NCBI GenBank assembly: GCA_030066685.1
Contig: JASJBF010000031.1
Location: 62,001-126,000, forward strand
Length of the DNA stretch: 64,000 nucleotides
Reading direction: 5' to 3'
From: Kiloniellales bacterium
Lineage (GTDB): Bacteria; Pseudomonadota; Alphaproteobacteria; Kiloniellales; JAKSBE01
The notes beneath the pieces are model-generated. The model was given only the letters and a program-made list of their open reading frames with translations. It was not told the DNA's origin and did not search any database. Both the position numbers and the translations under genes were made by a program. Positions 1 to 8,677 of this stretch are shown here, one piece after another (the first letter of the stretch is position 1; every line of letters starts with the position of its first letter).

Positions 1-1616
1 CCGACCACCACGGGCCCGGTGTGGATGCCGATCCGGAGTCGGACCGGGGGCTTGCCTTCGGCCCGCCGCTTGTCGTTGTCGGCGGTCACCGCGGCGGCCA
101 TCGCCAGGGCCGCGCGGCAGGCCCGGGCCGCCGTGTCGGGCTGCGGATCCGGGGCGCCCCAGAAGGCCATGAGGGCGTCGCCGATGAACTTGTCCACCGT
201 GCCGTCCTCGGTTTCGACGCAGGATCCCAGCAGGGCGAAGTGCTGGTTGAGGAAGGCCGCGACCTCGGCGGCCGGGATGTGCTCGGACAAGCGGGTGAAA
301 TCGGCGATGTCGGTGAAGAGGATGGTCAGCTCGCGCTCCTCGGAGGTCACCGCCTGTTCGCCGCCGGCCTGGATCAGGCGGGTGACCAGCCGGCGCGGGA
401 CGTAGGTCTCGAATGACTTGAGGCTGGCGAGCATTGCGTTGAAGGCCTGGGCCTGGTTGTCCAGCTCCCGCAGCCGGCTCGGCCCCAGGGTGTCGACGTG
501 GGCGAGGTCGAGGTGCCCGATACGGGCGGTGCCTTCGGCGACCCGACGGATTGGCCTGGCGATCAGGCGCCCCAGAAGAAATGCCGCGGCCACGGCCAGG
601 ACCAGGAGGAGCAGGCTCCATTCGATCGAGCGCACCAGCCGGTCGACGACATTGTCGGCGGTCAGCAGGAACCAAGCGCCGATGTACCAAGGCTTCGGGC
701 CGTAGTCTGCGAGCTCGCGGTAGACGAAGGCGTATTCCTGGTCGCCCAGTTCGGTTCGTACAACCGTGGCATCCAGGCCCTCGGCGCTGAGGCCCTCGAT
801 CGGCCGGCCGTTCCAGATCTCTGCCAGGACCGGATCGCCGACCCGGTCGAGCCGAACCACTGGGCTTTCCGGCGACTGATCCGGATGAGCGGAAACGAGG
901 TTGGGGTGGGCCAAGACACCGTCGGTTCCCTCCAGGACGAAGGCGGTGCCTTCGAGGATCCGGCTCAGGTCGGCGGCCAGCGCCGAAAGGTCCTGTACGG
1001 AGATCGTGGCGACGAGCAGGCCGACGGTCTCGCCGTCGTGGCGGAGCGGCTGGCGAAGGTTGATCCGGGGCGCGTTTCCGCGGAACACCGTCTTGCCCCA
1101 GACGGCGCCTTCGCTGGTCTTCATCTCCTCGGCCGTGGCGCGCATCAGCGGGTCGTCGCTGAACTCGCCCTCCATGATCCCGCTGGTGCCGTCCGCTTCG
1201 CGCCAGACGGCGAAGCGACGCAGGTCCGTGTCCCAGGTGAGGAGGGCGGTGATCTGGGGCGTGCCGGCCACGGCACCGGTCAAGAGGTCCCGCAAGCGCG
1301 CCCGGTCCTGCAGGTCGATCGCGCCGCTTTCGATTTGACGGGCGATGAAGGCGGCCTGATCTCGGGCCGGCTCCAGGTGGTCGCGCAGGCTGCGGTCCAT
1401 GTACTCCACCACCAGGGCGGTGACTTCGCCCAGCAGCTGGAAGGTATTCCGCTGACTGGCCGAGACCTGGATGGTGATGACCAGGACCACCGACAGCAGG
1501 ACCAGCAACGCCATGCTGGCCGCCAGCACCAGGGTCACCGAGGGACGCCAGAGCCGGTCCGGGCCGCGACCCGCGGCCTCCGGCGTCTCGATCAGCTGCC
1601 TGCCATCCCCCGGCAT
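1..1616 (-). CDS. Class III adenylate/guanylate cyclase with sensor and HAMP regions (3' end cut by window)
   Basis: Translating the minus strand from the ATG at 1616-1614 gives about 538 codons open to the left edge. The order is an N-terminal membrane segment (about residues 25-50), a periplasmic sensor region of about 250 residues resembling a double Cache domain, a second membrane segment, a HAMP-like linker (LLGRLIARPIRRVAEGT) and a class III cyclase domain. The cyclase domain shows the metal-binding FTDIADFT motif, then DKFIGDALMAFWGAP and GIHTGPVVV. It should make cAMP or cGMP in the cytoplasm in response to an external ligand. The substrate-selecting residues lie beyond the window, so nucleotide specificity is unknown. 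A cyclic-nucleotide-binding protein at 8050-8520 is a possible but unproven partner. Confidence 0.9.
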   Translation of the reverse strand, partial: MPGDGRQLIETPEAAGRGPDRLWRPSVTLVLAASMALLVLLSVVLVITIQVSASQRNTFQLLGEVTALVVEYMDRSLRDHLEPARDQAAFIARQIESGAIDLQDRARLRDLLTGAVAGTPQITALLTWDTDLRRFAVWREADGTSGIMEGEFSDDPLMRATAEEMKTSEGAVWGKTVFRGNAPRINLRQPLRHDGETVGLLVATISVQDLSALAADLSRILEGTAFVLEGTDGVLAHPNLVSAHPDQSPESPVVRLDRVGDPVLAEIWNGRPIEGLSAEGLDATVVRTELGDQEYAFVYRELADYGPKPWYIGAWFLLTADNVVDRLVRSIEWSLLLLVLAVAAAFLLGRLIARPIRRVAEGTARIGHLDLAHVDTLGPSRLRELDNQAQAFNAMLASLKSFETYVPRRLVTRLIQAGGEQAVTSEERELTILFTDIADFTRLSEHIPAAEVAAFLNQHFALLGSCVETEDGTVDKFIGDALMAFWGAPDPQPDTAARACRAALAMAAAVTADNDKRRAEGKPPVRLRIGIHTGPVVV

Positions 1617-1827
1617 CGCCTGGTCCCCGATTTGCAGCCGCGCCTCAAGACAGCGCGATCCTAGAAGATCCGCAAAGCGCTGCCTAGGCAAGCGCTGCGC
1701 CCCCGGCCCGGGCGCCGCGGGACCGAAAGGGCGCCGGGGGCGGCGCAGGCCTGGCCCCGGTTGACCCGTCGAGGCCGGCTGCTTATCTTCCGCCCCGAAT
1801 CGGTGCCAAGTTGCCCACGCCCTCTCG
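1617..1827. other. Intergenic, divergent promoter region between cyclase and tRNA-Lys
   Basis: Non-coding stretch of 211 bp between the start of the minus-strand cyclase and the plus-strand tRNA. It must hold both promoters, but no clear -35/-10 pair or operator was recognised. Confidence 0.4.
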
Positions 1828-1903
1828 GGGCCCGTAGCTCAGTTGGTAGAGCAACTGACTTTTAATCAGTAGGTCCTAGGTTCGAATCCTAGCGGGCTCA
1901 CCA
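1828..1903 (+). tRNA. tRNA-Lys (anticodon TTT)
   Basis: A full cloverleaf of 76 nt with encoded CCA. The acceptor stem GGGCCCG pairs with CGGGCTC with one G-U. The anticodon stem ACTGA/TCAGT encloses the loop CTTTTAA, giving anticodon TTT at 1861-1863, and the T arm contains GGTTCGAATCC. A T6 run at 1905-1910 follows directly. The gene borders a degenerate region, as tRNA genes used as integration sites often do, but no second copy of the tRNA 3' end was found in the window. Confidence 0.97.
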
Positions 1904-2004
1904 ATTTTTTCAAATGGTTAGGCGGCATTCTTCTCCAAGCTGGAGTTCTAGCTCCCATGTAGCAACCAAACGGTCGCAATTGAGATCGGAAGAGGTTTAC
2001 GATC

Positions 2005-2298
2005 TTGTGTGCCTTGGCAAGAACAGGACCTTGGGAGCAGGAATCTTGGCAGGCAAATCGAGATCACGACGGCGTTGTGGCGCACGACGAAAGCACGATG
2101 ACCAGGCTTGCCAGGCACCAGCGTATCCGAATGGTCGCTGCAAGCTATGGCGGGCTCTCTACCGGCCCGAAGACACGGGAGAGTCGTGATCGTATTGCTG
2201 CAGCTCAGCGCGTTAGGTGGTCGAAATGGCATGCGGCTCGAGACGCTGAAACCTCTTGGGCTGCATCCACATGGCTATGGCGCAGGAGAGATCCCTAA
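2005..2298 (+). pseudogene. Possible remnant of a small GG-STGP-motif protein
   Basis: The middle of this frame, from the ATG at 2131, reads YGGLSTGPKTRESRDRI then AAAQRVRWSKW. It resembles the conserved segment GG.STGP.T.EGR.RI..AQ..RW of small mobile-element-associated alphaproteobacterial proteins whose function I do not know. The flanking residues look random and no good ribosome binding site is visible, so it is more likely a decayed fragment than a working gene. It lies just downstream of tRNA-Lys, where remnants of an integrated element would be expected. Confidence 0.3.
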
Positions 2299-2565
2299 CC
2301 TCGCCAGTAGGTACCGTGCCCCCACCTCTCTTTGAGTCTGTACCCCCTCCTGATAGTATCTGCACCCAAGGCTAAATCCGGATTTGCTTGATGCAGGAGC
2401 CTGGAGTTCTGGTAGGCGCCTCAAGATCACAGCTCGCGGGCCATCGAGGAGTGTATCAGCGTTCCTCGAGGAGGAGATGCCCGCAAGCACTCGGCGCAAG
2501 ACGTCGAGGTAGACGACTTCCCCGTCTTCGACGCAGCTGTTGAGCTCTCGGGTACAAGGACTCCC
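2299..2565. other. Gene-poor scar downstream of tRNA-Lys
   Basis: Together with 1904-2130 and 2681-2811 this is part of a roughly 900 bp stretch between tRNA-Lys and the malic enzyme gene with no confident gene. Short open frames on both strands have no recognisable product. The only clear structure is the palindromic repeat at 2566-2680. Confidence 0.5.
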
Positions 2566-2680
2566 TAGAGCGGGATGACATGAAGCCGATCCAGCTTCAT
2601 GTCTGAATCTCGCTCTCTTTCAACAGTTTAGAGCACGATTCAGACAAGAGGTCGATTCGACCTCATGTCATCGTGCTCTA
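2566..2680. repeat. Bipartite palindromic repeat, copy A
   Basis: Two adjacent hairpins are separated by a 12-nt spacer (2617-2628). Hairpin 1 (2567-2616) has an outer AGAGCGGGAT/ATCTCGCTCT stem and an inner GACATGAAGC/GCTTCATGTC stem, with a TGA bulge on the right arm. Hairpin 2 (2629-2680) has TAGAGCACGAT/ATCGTGCTCTA outer arms and a TCA bulge on the left arm, as if it were an inverted relative of hairpin 1. The unit is bounded by CTAG on both sides. The same architecture recurs at 39567-39678 and, more diverged, at 59054-59179. Confidence 0.85.
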
Positions 2681-2811
2681 GCTACCTGACTCAAGGTGTC
2701 CAAGCCTGTCAGCTCGTCATGTCTGGCACAGGGTCCAAAACTGCACGACGTTGATCGCAAGCCGGGTATGTTCTTTACCTGGACCGGTGACGCTGTCGAT
2801 GGAGGTGAGGT

Positions 2812-4164
2812 ATGTCCAGGTCACCACCTGGCGGCGGCGGGCGGAAGAGGACGAAGGGGGAGACCGCACTAAGGCTGCATCGGCTGTGTCGGGGCAAGAT
2901 CCAGACTCTGCCGAAATGCCCGCTGCGGGGGCTCGAGGACCTCGCCGTCTGGTACACGCCTGGCGTGGCCGCCGCCTCACGTGCGATCGCCGTCGAACCC
3001 GATCGCGTTTATGAGCTCACCAACAGGGGCAACTCGGTCGCCGTGCTGACGGATGGAAGCCGCGTCCTCGGCCTCGGCGACATCGGCCCGGAGGCGGCTC
3101 TTCCGGTGATGGAAGGCAAGGCTTTGCTGTTCAAGCATTTCGGCGGAGTCGATGCGATCCCCATCTGCATCGCCGCTCAAGCGGAGGCCGAGATCGTCGC
3201 CCTCGCGCAGGCGCTGGTGCCTTCCTTTGGCGGCATCAACCTGGAAGACATCTGCGCCCCGAAATGCTTCCGGATCCTCGACGCTCTGCGCGCCGAGCTT
3301 CCCATCCCCGTCTGGCACGACGACCAGCAGGGAACGGCCATCGTCGTCCTTGCCGGTCTCGTCAATGCGCTGGAGGTCCTGGGGAAGCGGCTCGCCGACG
3401 TGCAGATCGCGCTCATCGGGATCGGCGCCGCCAACATGTCGGTCTACCGCCTGCTCATCGCCGAGGGCGCCCAGCCCGAGCAGATCATCGCCTGCGACAG
3501 CAAGGGGACGCTGCATGACGCGCGCGAGGACCTGAAAGCCGCACGTGAAGGCTATCGGGAGAAATGGCAGGTCTGCCGCGAGACGAACCCGAAGCGGATC
3601 GCTGGCGGCGTCTTGGAAGCGCTCCGAGGCGCGGACGTCTGCCTGGCCTTCTCGCAGCCCGGGCCCAACATCATTCCAGCCCAGGCGATCAAAGCGATGG
3701 CGCGTGATCCGATCGTCTTTGCCTGCGCCAATCCGGTGCCCGAGATCTGGCCCCACGAGGCGCAGGCGGCGGGGGCCAGGATCATCGCGACAGGGCGCAG
3801 CGATTTCGAGAATCAGGTCAACAATTCTCTCGCCTTTCCGGGGGTCTTCCGTGGCGTGCTCGACGTGCAGGCAAGCGCAATCACGGACGGCATGGTCCGA
3901 AGCGCAGCCTATGCCCTCGCGCGTTGCGCGAAGGACCGCGGGCTTTCGGAAGATGCGATCCTGCCCCGCACCGACGACATGGAGGTCGCTGCTTCGGTGG
4001 CTGCCGCGATAGGTGAACAGGCGCAACGAGACGGCGTTGCCAGGCGGCAAGCCAGCCGTGACGCGCTTTTCCGTGATGCCATGGAGAGGATTCGAGGGGC
4101 CCGTGAGGCCAGTCGCTTGCTTTTGGACGCAGGGTTGATCCCCTGTCTCCCTCAAGAGCCCTAG
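2812..4164 (+). CDS. NAD(P)-dependent malic enzyme (oxaloacetate-decarboxylating malate dehydrogenase)
   Basis: Oxidatively decarboxylates malate to pyruvate and CO2 with reduction of NAD(P). The 450-residue protein has the malic N-terminal domain (VWYTPGVA, tyrosine likely catalytic; [39 protein letters not shown]) and a Rossmann domain with [13 protein letters not shown]. It has the short bacterial form without a C-terminal phosphotransacetylase domain. The start at 2812 is supported by a strong GGAGGTGAGGT ribosome site immediately upstream. The next gene is a co-oriented acyl-CoA ligase 120 bp away, so the two may be linked in carbon metabolism. The choice between NAD and NADP cannot be made from the motifs I can see. 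Confidence 0.95.
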   Translation: MSRSPPGGGGRKRTKGETALRLHRLCRGKIQTLPKCPLRGLEDLAVWYTPGVAAASRAIAVEPDRVYELTNRGNSVAVLTDGSRVLGLGDIGPEAALPVMEGKALLFKHFGGVDAIPICIAAQAEAEIVALAQALVPSFGGINLEDICAPKCFRILDALRAELPIPVWHDDQQGTAIVVLAGLVNALEVLGKRLADVQIALIGIGAANMSVYRLLIAEGAQPEQIIACDSKGTLHDAREDLKAAREGYREKWQVCRETNPKRIAGGVLEALRGADVCLAFSQPGPNIIPAQAIKAMARDPIVFACANPVPEIWPHEAQAAGARIIATGRSDFENQVNNSLAFPGVFRGVLDVQASAITDGMVRSAAYALARCAKDRGLSEDAILPRTDDMEVAASVAAAIGEQAQRDGVARRQASRDALFRDAMERIRGAREASRLLLDAGLIPCLPQEP

Positions 4165-4286
4165 GGGGCGCGGCAAGAGCTGACCAAGCGGCTCTCTTGC
4201 ATCGTTCGTGCTATCTTCCAGGCAGTGCAGGAAAGCAAATAGGGCTCTAACCTCAGGCAGCGAAGCGCGAAGGGCCGAGGGCCGCT

Positions 4287-5942
4287 ATGCTCGATCTTCC
4301 CAAGATGACCGACTACGAAGCGCTGCGGGCCGGGTTCGAACTCGAAATCCCGGAGCACTACAACTTCGGCTTCGATGTCATCGAGCGACGCGCCTTAGAG
4401 GCCGACAAGACAGCCTTCATCTACGTCGACCGCTCGGGGCAGACGATCGAATCCTGCAGCTTCAGCGACCTGAATCGCGCCTCCAATCGATTCGCCAACG
4501 TGCTTCTCGAACTGGGCATCGAAAAGGGCGATTCCGCCTTCGTCATGCTGCCGCGCGTGCCTGCGTGGTTCGAGGTGATGATCGGCTGCATCAAGTCGGG
4601 CGTGGTTGCGATGCCGGGCACCACGCTCCTCACCCCCAAGGACATCGCCTATAGACTGACGAAGTCCGGGGCCAGGCTCGCCATCGTCGGCGCCGAAGAC
4701 GCCCAGAAGGTGGACGAGATCCGGGCCAACTGCCCGGCGCTGGAGCACCTCATCATCGTGAACGGAGAGCGCGAGGCTTGGATCAGCTACAAGCGGGCCT
4801 GCGCGGCGGCCCCGGATCGCTTGAGTCGCAGCGACGCGCCCCGAACCGGAGCCCGAGACACGATGCTGGTGTACTTCACCTCCGGAACGACCGGGCCGCC
4901 CAAGATGGTGCCGCAGGATCACGGCTATGCGCTGGCACACGCCCTCACCGGCCGGTACTGGATGGATCTCGAGCAGGATGACATCCACTGGACGCTGTCA
5001 GACACCGGTTGGGCCAAGGCGGCATGGGGCACCTTCCCGCCATGGCAGATGGGTGCGACGATCGTTCTCTACGATGCGGCCTCGCCTTTCGATGCCGATG
5101 CCCACCTGCGCCTTGTCGGCAGGCTCGGCGTCACGACCTTCTGCGCGCCGCCGACCGCATACCGGATCTTCGCCCAGCTGGACCTTACGCAGTACGATCT
5201 GCGCTCCATCCGTCACTCAATCGGTGCCGGCGAACCGCTCAACCCCGAAGTCATGCGGATCTGGAAGGCGGCGACCGGCACCGACATCTACGATGGCTAT
5301 GGTCAGACCGAGACCGTGAACCTGGTGGCTAACTATCCCTGCCTGCCGGTCAGGCCGGGCTCCATGGGTAAGCCGGTGCCCGGCCTCGAGTTGGAACTCG
5401 TCGACGACAATGGCAACATCGTGAGCACCGGCGAGATCGGGGAAATCGCTGTACGGGTTACGGAGCCATATCCGCCGGGACTGTTCAGAGGTTACCACGG
5501 CGATCCGGAGGCCAATGCCCGCTGTTTCCGCAGCGGCTGGTACTACACGGGCGACACCGCGAGACGGGACGCGGAGCGCTATATCTGGTTTGTCGGCCGT
5601 TCGGACGACATCATCACCTCGGCCGGCTACCGCATCAGCCCCTTCGACGTCGAGAGCGCCCTCCTGGAGCACCCGGCCGTTGCCGAGTCAGCCGTGGTCG
5701 GCAAGCCGGATCCGCTACGGGGCGAGATCGTGAAGGCCTACGTCACGCTCGCTGCAGGGTTCGAAGCCTCCGAAGACCTGATACGGGAGCTGCAGAGCTT
5801 CGTCAAAAAGCAAACTGCTCCATACAAGTATCCGCGCGAGATCTCGATTCGGGATGAGCTGCCCAAGACGATCTCCGGCAAAATCCGCCGGGTCGAGCTC
5901 CGCGCCGCCGCCATAGCGGAGTCCGAGGGAGAGGCGCGATAG
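4287..5942 (+). CDS. Medium-chain acyl-CoA ligase (ACSM-like AMP-forming synthetase)
   Basis: Activates a carboxylic acid to its CoA thioester through an acyl-adenylate, consuming ATP to AMP. The 551 residues carry the ANL-family signatures in order: VYFTSGTTGPPKMV (phosphate loop), IYDGYGQTET (adenine binding), SGWYYTGDTARRD, GRSDDIITSAGYRISPFDVE (hinge) and PKTISGKIRR with the C-terminal catalytic lysine. The hinge and DTGWAKAAWG resemble medium-chain (ACSM) and benzoate-CoA ligase relatives more than acetyl-CoA synthetase. The substrate is likely a medium-chain or aryl acid but is not fixed by the sequence. Sits between malic enzyme and THEP1 on the same strand. Confidence 0.92.
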   Translation: MLDLPKMTDYEALRAGFELEIPEHYNFGFDVIERRALEADKTAFIYVDRSGQTIESCSFSDLNRASNRFANVLLELGIEKGDSAFVMLPRVPAWFEVMIGCIKSGVVAMPGTTLLTPKDIAYRLTKSGARLAIVGAEDAQKVDEIRANCPALEHLIIVNGEREAWISYKRACAAAPDRLSRSDAPRTGARDTMLVYFTSGTTGPPKMVPQDHGYALAHALTGRYWMDLEQDDIHWTLSDTGWAKAAWGTFPPWQMGATIVLYDAASPFDADAHLRLVGRLGVTTFCAPPTAYRIFAQLDLTQYDLRSIRHSIGAGEPLNPEVMRIWKAATGTDIYDGYGQTETVNLVANYPCLPVRPGSMGKPVPGLELELVDDNGNIVSTGEIGEIAVRVTEPYPPGLFRGYHGDPEANARCFRSGWYYTGDTARRDAERYIWFVGRSDDIITSAGYRISPFDVESALLEHPAVAESAVVGKPDPLRGEIVKAYVTLAAGFEASEDLIRELQSFVKKQTAPYKYPREISIRDELPKTISGKIRRVELRAAAIAESEGEAR

Positions 5943-5992
5943 CGAGGCGCACGGCGGGCCGCCCACGCGGCAGTCCCATCGGGGCCGCGGGA

Positions 5993-6583
5993 ATGCAAGA
6001 TCCATCGCGCAACGGCCGGCAGCACGCCGGCAGCGAACAAGCCGGAGACGCAGGCCGCGACGGCAGGCACGTGCTTCTCCTCACGGGGAGGCCTGGCGTC
6101 GGCAAGACCACGGTGATCCGGCGGGTCGCCGGCGGATCGCAAGAGACGCGGCTCAGTGGCTTCTACACCGAGGAGATCCGCGAACACGGCGAGCGGAAGG
6201 GCTTCCAGCTGATCGGCTTCGACGGCGAAGATCGAGTCATTGCCCATGTCGACTTCCCAAAGGCCCCTCGAGTGGGCAAGTACGGTGTCGACCTGACCGC
6301 CATCGACGATGCGATATCTCTGCTCGCCTACGACCCCGCCGTGCGGCTCTACCTGGTCGATGAGATCGGCAAGATGGAGTGCCTCTCCGCGCGCTTCGTG
6401 ACCGCGATGCGTAAGCTGCTCGCCGGCGACACGCCGGTTGTCGCCACGGTCGGCCTGCAGGGCGGCGGGTTCATCGCCGAGGTGAAACGATTGAAGCAAT
6501 GTCTTCTTTGGGAGGTAACGCAAGACAATCGAAACAAGATGCCAAGCCGTGTCCTCGCCTGGATCACGGAGACGCAGACATAG
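5993..6583 (+). CDS. THEP1-family nucleoside-triphosphatase
   Basis: A P-loop NTPase with Walker A GRPGVGKTT near residue 33 and Walker B YLVDEIGKME near residue 118, followed by VVATVGLQGGGFI. The layout matches the THEP1 family (NTPase of Aquifex and many archaea), which hydrolyses NTPs to NDPs and whose physiological role is unclear. About 25 low-complexity residues precede the core, so the true start may be internal. The family is unusual in proteobacteria. It lies 50 bp after the acyl-CoA ligase and may share its transcript. Confidence 0.85.
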   Translation: MQDPSRNGRQHAGSEQAGDAGRDGRHVLLLTGRPGVGKTTVIRRVAGGSQETRLSGFYTEEIREHGERKGFQLIGFDGEDRVIAHVDFPKAPRVGKYGVDLTAIDDAISLLAYDPAVRLYLVDEIGKMECLSARFVTAMRKLLAGDTPVVATVGLQGGGFIAEVKRLKQCLLWEVTQDNRNKMPSRVLAWITETQT

Positions 6584-6640
6584 AAGCATGTTCGACGCTG
6601 GTGATCTCTCCGGCAAATCGTCGAGCAGCGTAACGCCTGG

Positions 6641-7594
6641 CTAGGGCTTTTCCGGATGGCTTCGTTTGACGCATTGGCTCCGGCCCGAGTCGGCAAAGCC
6701 CTGTTCATCGGCGGGCATGAACTCCCAGGCATATTCCTGCTCGTAGAGCTTGAGGCGGAGGACACCCCAGGATCCAGCGTGAAAGGTTTCGCTGTTGGGC
6801 GCGGCTTCCCGTCTGGGGCGCAGCGGCGCGCCGCCTGTGCCCACGACGAAGCTGCGGATGCCACGCTCCGGATCCACTCGGCCCTGGGGATCTTGGGGCG
6901 CGAAACGCTCGTAGTTGTGGTCGTGACCTGAGAGGACGACGCTGGCGCCCGCTTCGTAGAGGGCCGCATACAGAGGCAGCAGGTCGGGCACCCCACCGTG
7001 CTTCCCCGAGCTGAAAACCGGGAAGTGCCAGTAGGCGAGAATACAGCGGGCTTCGGTCTTCGCCAGATCGGCGCGCAGCCAGCGCTCCTGCGGGGAGCCC
7101 TTTCGCGCATCGACGTTGCTGTTGAGCGCGACGATGTGCCAGTCGCCTAGATCGAAGCTGTGATAGCCCTTCCCGGGTTCGCCTGCCCGCTCGCCCCAAT
7201 AGGCAAAATATGGGGCAGCGTCCGGGCTCCTGTACTCATGGTTGCCGGGCGTCGGCCGTGTCCGTTCCTTGTGGCGACCCCAGGTTGGCTCATAACACCT
7301 ACGGAAATCCTCGGCCGAGCCTTCAGGGTAGACGAGGTCGCCTAGGGCCAGCACCGTGCCCGGCAGGCGGTCGAGCAAAGCAGCAGTGGCCGGGGTTCCG
7401 GACTCTGGGTCCTCGCCCCTCAAGCGCGACCGCATCCGGTCCCACCAACCTTCCGGGCACCACGCGACGTCCCCGGCAGCGAGCACCGTCACCGGCGTTT
7501 CTTCCGGCTTCCCCTGCGCGAGCGTAGCTGTCAGAACCCCGGCCGCAAGGATCAAGCAGATTGGTAGGCAACCCCGAATCACCGAACGTCTCAT
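6641..7594 (-). CDS. Secreted metallophosphoesterase (purple-acid-phosphatase-like)
   Basis: A calcineurin-like phosphoesterase of 317 residues with an N-terminal signal peptide (about residues 1-28, ending TLAQG). Metal-binding motifs appear in order: AAGDVAW, LALGDLVYPEG, TPGNHEY, AYWHFPVFSS and LSGHDHNYERF. This is the expected pattern for a dinuclear metal phosphatase acting outside the cytoplasmic membrane. The substrate is unknown. It is transcribed towards the THEP1 gene, 57 bp away, so the two genes converge. Confidence 0.92.
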   Translation of the reverse strand: MRRSVIRGCLPICLILAAGVLTATLAQGKPEETPVTVLAAGDVAWCPEGWWDRMRSRLRGEDPESGTPATAALLDRLPGTVLALGDLVYPEGSAEDFRRCYEPTWGRHKERTRPTPGNHEYRSPDAAPYFAYWGERAGEPGKGYHSFDLGDWHIVALNSNVDARKGSPQERWLRADLAKTEARCILAYWHFPVFSSGKHGGVPDLLPLYAALYEAGASVVLSGHDHNYERFAPQDPQGRVDPERGIRSFVVGTGGAPLRPRREAAPNSETFHAGSWGVLRLKLYEQEYAWEFMPADEQGFADSGRSQCVKRSHPEKP

Positions 7595-7657
7595 CGCTCA
7601 AAGCCGTCGACCGCCGCCTGGAACACTGCAGGCAGGGCGCACGACCGGGAAGGTGAG

Positions 7658-7777
7658 ATGCATTTCGAGTTGCGCGACCATCACATCACCTTGTCCGGTT
7701 GTTGCATGATCGTCACCAACGTGGAAACGATCCGGAAGGTCTTCGAGCTGCCGCACTCTCCGGGGCGCACGCCATGA
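7658..7777 (+). CDS. Candidate 39-residue small protein
   Basis: An ATG preceded by AAGGTGAG opens a frame of 39 codons reading MHFELRDHHITLSGCC then IVTNVETIRKVFELP. The ribosome site is good and the product is not low-complexity, with a Cys-Cys pair and two adjacent histidines, but I recognise no family. It lies divergent from the phosphoesterase gene. Treat as a candidate only. Confidence 0.25.
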   Translation: MHFELRDHHITLSGCCMIVTNVETIRKVFELPHSPGRTP

Positions 7778-7835
7778 TGCGATGTGGCTTAGACAGAAAA
7801 TGAGCCAATCGGAAGCCTAGGGCTTGACCGTCCTG

Positions 7836-8045
7836 GGATGAAGCTTGGTAGATCAGCCCATTGCGGAACGGCCATTTCTCGATCTCGACCACCACCAACA
7901 CAACCCAAGGCAGCCCCGGGACCATGAACAGTTCCTCCAGCGTCCGGTCGCCCGGCGGAGCCTCCGCCTCCAGTCTGGCGTCGGCGTCCTTTGCGACCGG
8001 TATGAATTCGCCCGTCAGTGCTGCTTCGTCCTCTGAAAGGTCGGC
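7836..8045 (-). pseudogene. P-type cation ATPase remnant (actuator motif fused to C-terminal end)
   Basis: The minus-strand frame reads DEAALTGEFIPVAKD (near 8030-7990), which matches the actuator-domain signature DEA.LTGES.PV.K of P-type ATPases with the key serine replaced by phenylalanine. About 35 residues later it reads LPWVVLVVVEIEKW (near 7915-7872), the usual extreme C-terminus of PacL/MgtA-type pumps. In an intact pump these motifs are several hundred residues apart, so all catalytic parts between them have been deleted. The fragment lies directly downstream of the cyclic-nucleotide-binding gene on the same strand. Confidence 0.5.
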
Positions 8046-8049
8046 GGTC

Positions 8050-8520
8050 TCATGCGGAGGTCGGACCGTAGATGTCCATGATTTGCAAGCGCGCGGCCTG
8101 CATGCGCGCATGGATCAGAGCGGAAAAGCGTTTCATCATCTCGTATCCAAGCTTTGGATCCTGGTCGCACTTACCGCGGAGGCATTTGCCGTCCAAGGCG
8201 ACAGCCCTGGTCGGTTCCGTGGCCCGGGCATCGAAATGCCACTTGTAGGGCGGGAACAGCCAGGACCAGCCCAGCACCTCGCCCGGCCCGAGCGTCTGGA
8301 TCGTCAACGGCCCCTGGGTGGGCGACCAGATCTCCAAAGACACAATTCCGTGACGGATCAGGAAGAACCGGTCGGCTGGCTCGCCGTGTCGAAAGATCCT
8401 TTCCCCCTCGGCAAAGCGCACGTTGAAGGCACACTCGCTCAGCAAGGCCACGTAGTCTGAGTTCAGATCGCGAAACAGCGGGTGCTCGGCCAGATACGGT
8501 TCAAGTGTTCGTGTCCCCAC
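8050..8520 (-). CDS. Cyclic-nucleotide-binding-domain protein without DNA-binding domain
   Basis: 156 residues comprising one CRP-type effector domain: LFRDLNSDYVALLSECAFNV, EGERIFRHGEPADRFFLIRHG, the phosphate-binding-cassette region LGPGEVLGWSWLFPPYKWHF, and a C-terminal helix (YEMMKRFSALIHARMQAAR). It ends where the helix-turn-helix of CRP/FNR proteins would begin, so it can sense a nucleotide or another ligand but should not bind DNA by itself. It is divergent from the hydrogenase operon, with an FNR-like box (8603-8616) in between. Similar stand-alone domains accompany electron-transfer complexes, so it may modulate the hydrogenase; this is inference. Confidence 0.85.
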   Translation of the reverse strand: MGTRTLEPYLAEHPLFRDLNSDYVALLSECAFNVRFAEGERIFRHGEPADRFFLIRHGIVSLEIWSPTQGPLTIQTLGPGEVLGWSWLFPPYKWHFDARATEPTRAVALDGKCLRGKCDQDPKLGYEMMKRFSALIHARMQAARLQIMDIYGPTSA

Positions 8521-8602
8521 GACTCGTCTCGTTCGAAAGGAAATCTCGCAGGTTGGAACGCCCTCAGTGAGATGAGTCTACCGGTGACTCCGATGCCACA
8601 GA

Positions 8603-8616
8603 TTGATCGACGTCAA
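8603..8616. promoter_or_regulatory. FNR/FixK-like box before the hydrogenase operon
   Basis: TTGATCGACGTCAA matches the anaerobox TTGAT-N4-ATCAA at nine of ten fixed positions. It lies 62 bp before the first hydrogenase start codon and 83 bp before the divergent cyclic-nucleotide-binding gene, so it could serve either. Confidence 0.6.
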
Positions 8617-8677
8617 AGACCCGCCAACCGCCGGATGAGAGAAATTGGCCTTAGGCAGCAAATGCGATTGGCTGGCC

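Noticed and set aside
2275-2499. Minus-strand open frame in the scar after tRNA-Lys
   Set aside because: No ribosome site, no motif and composition unlike the neighbouring genes.
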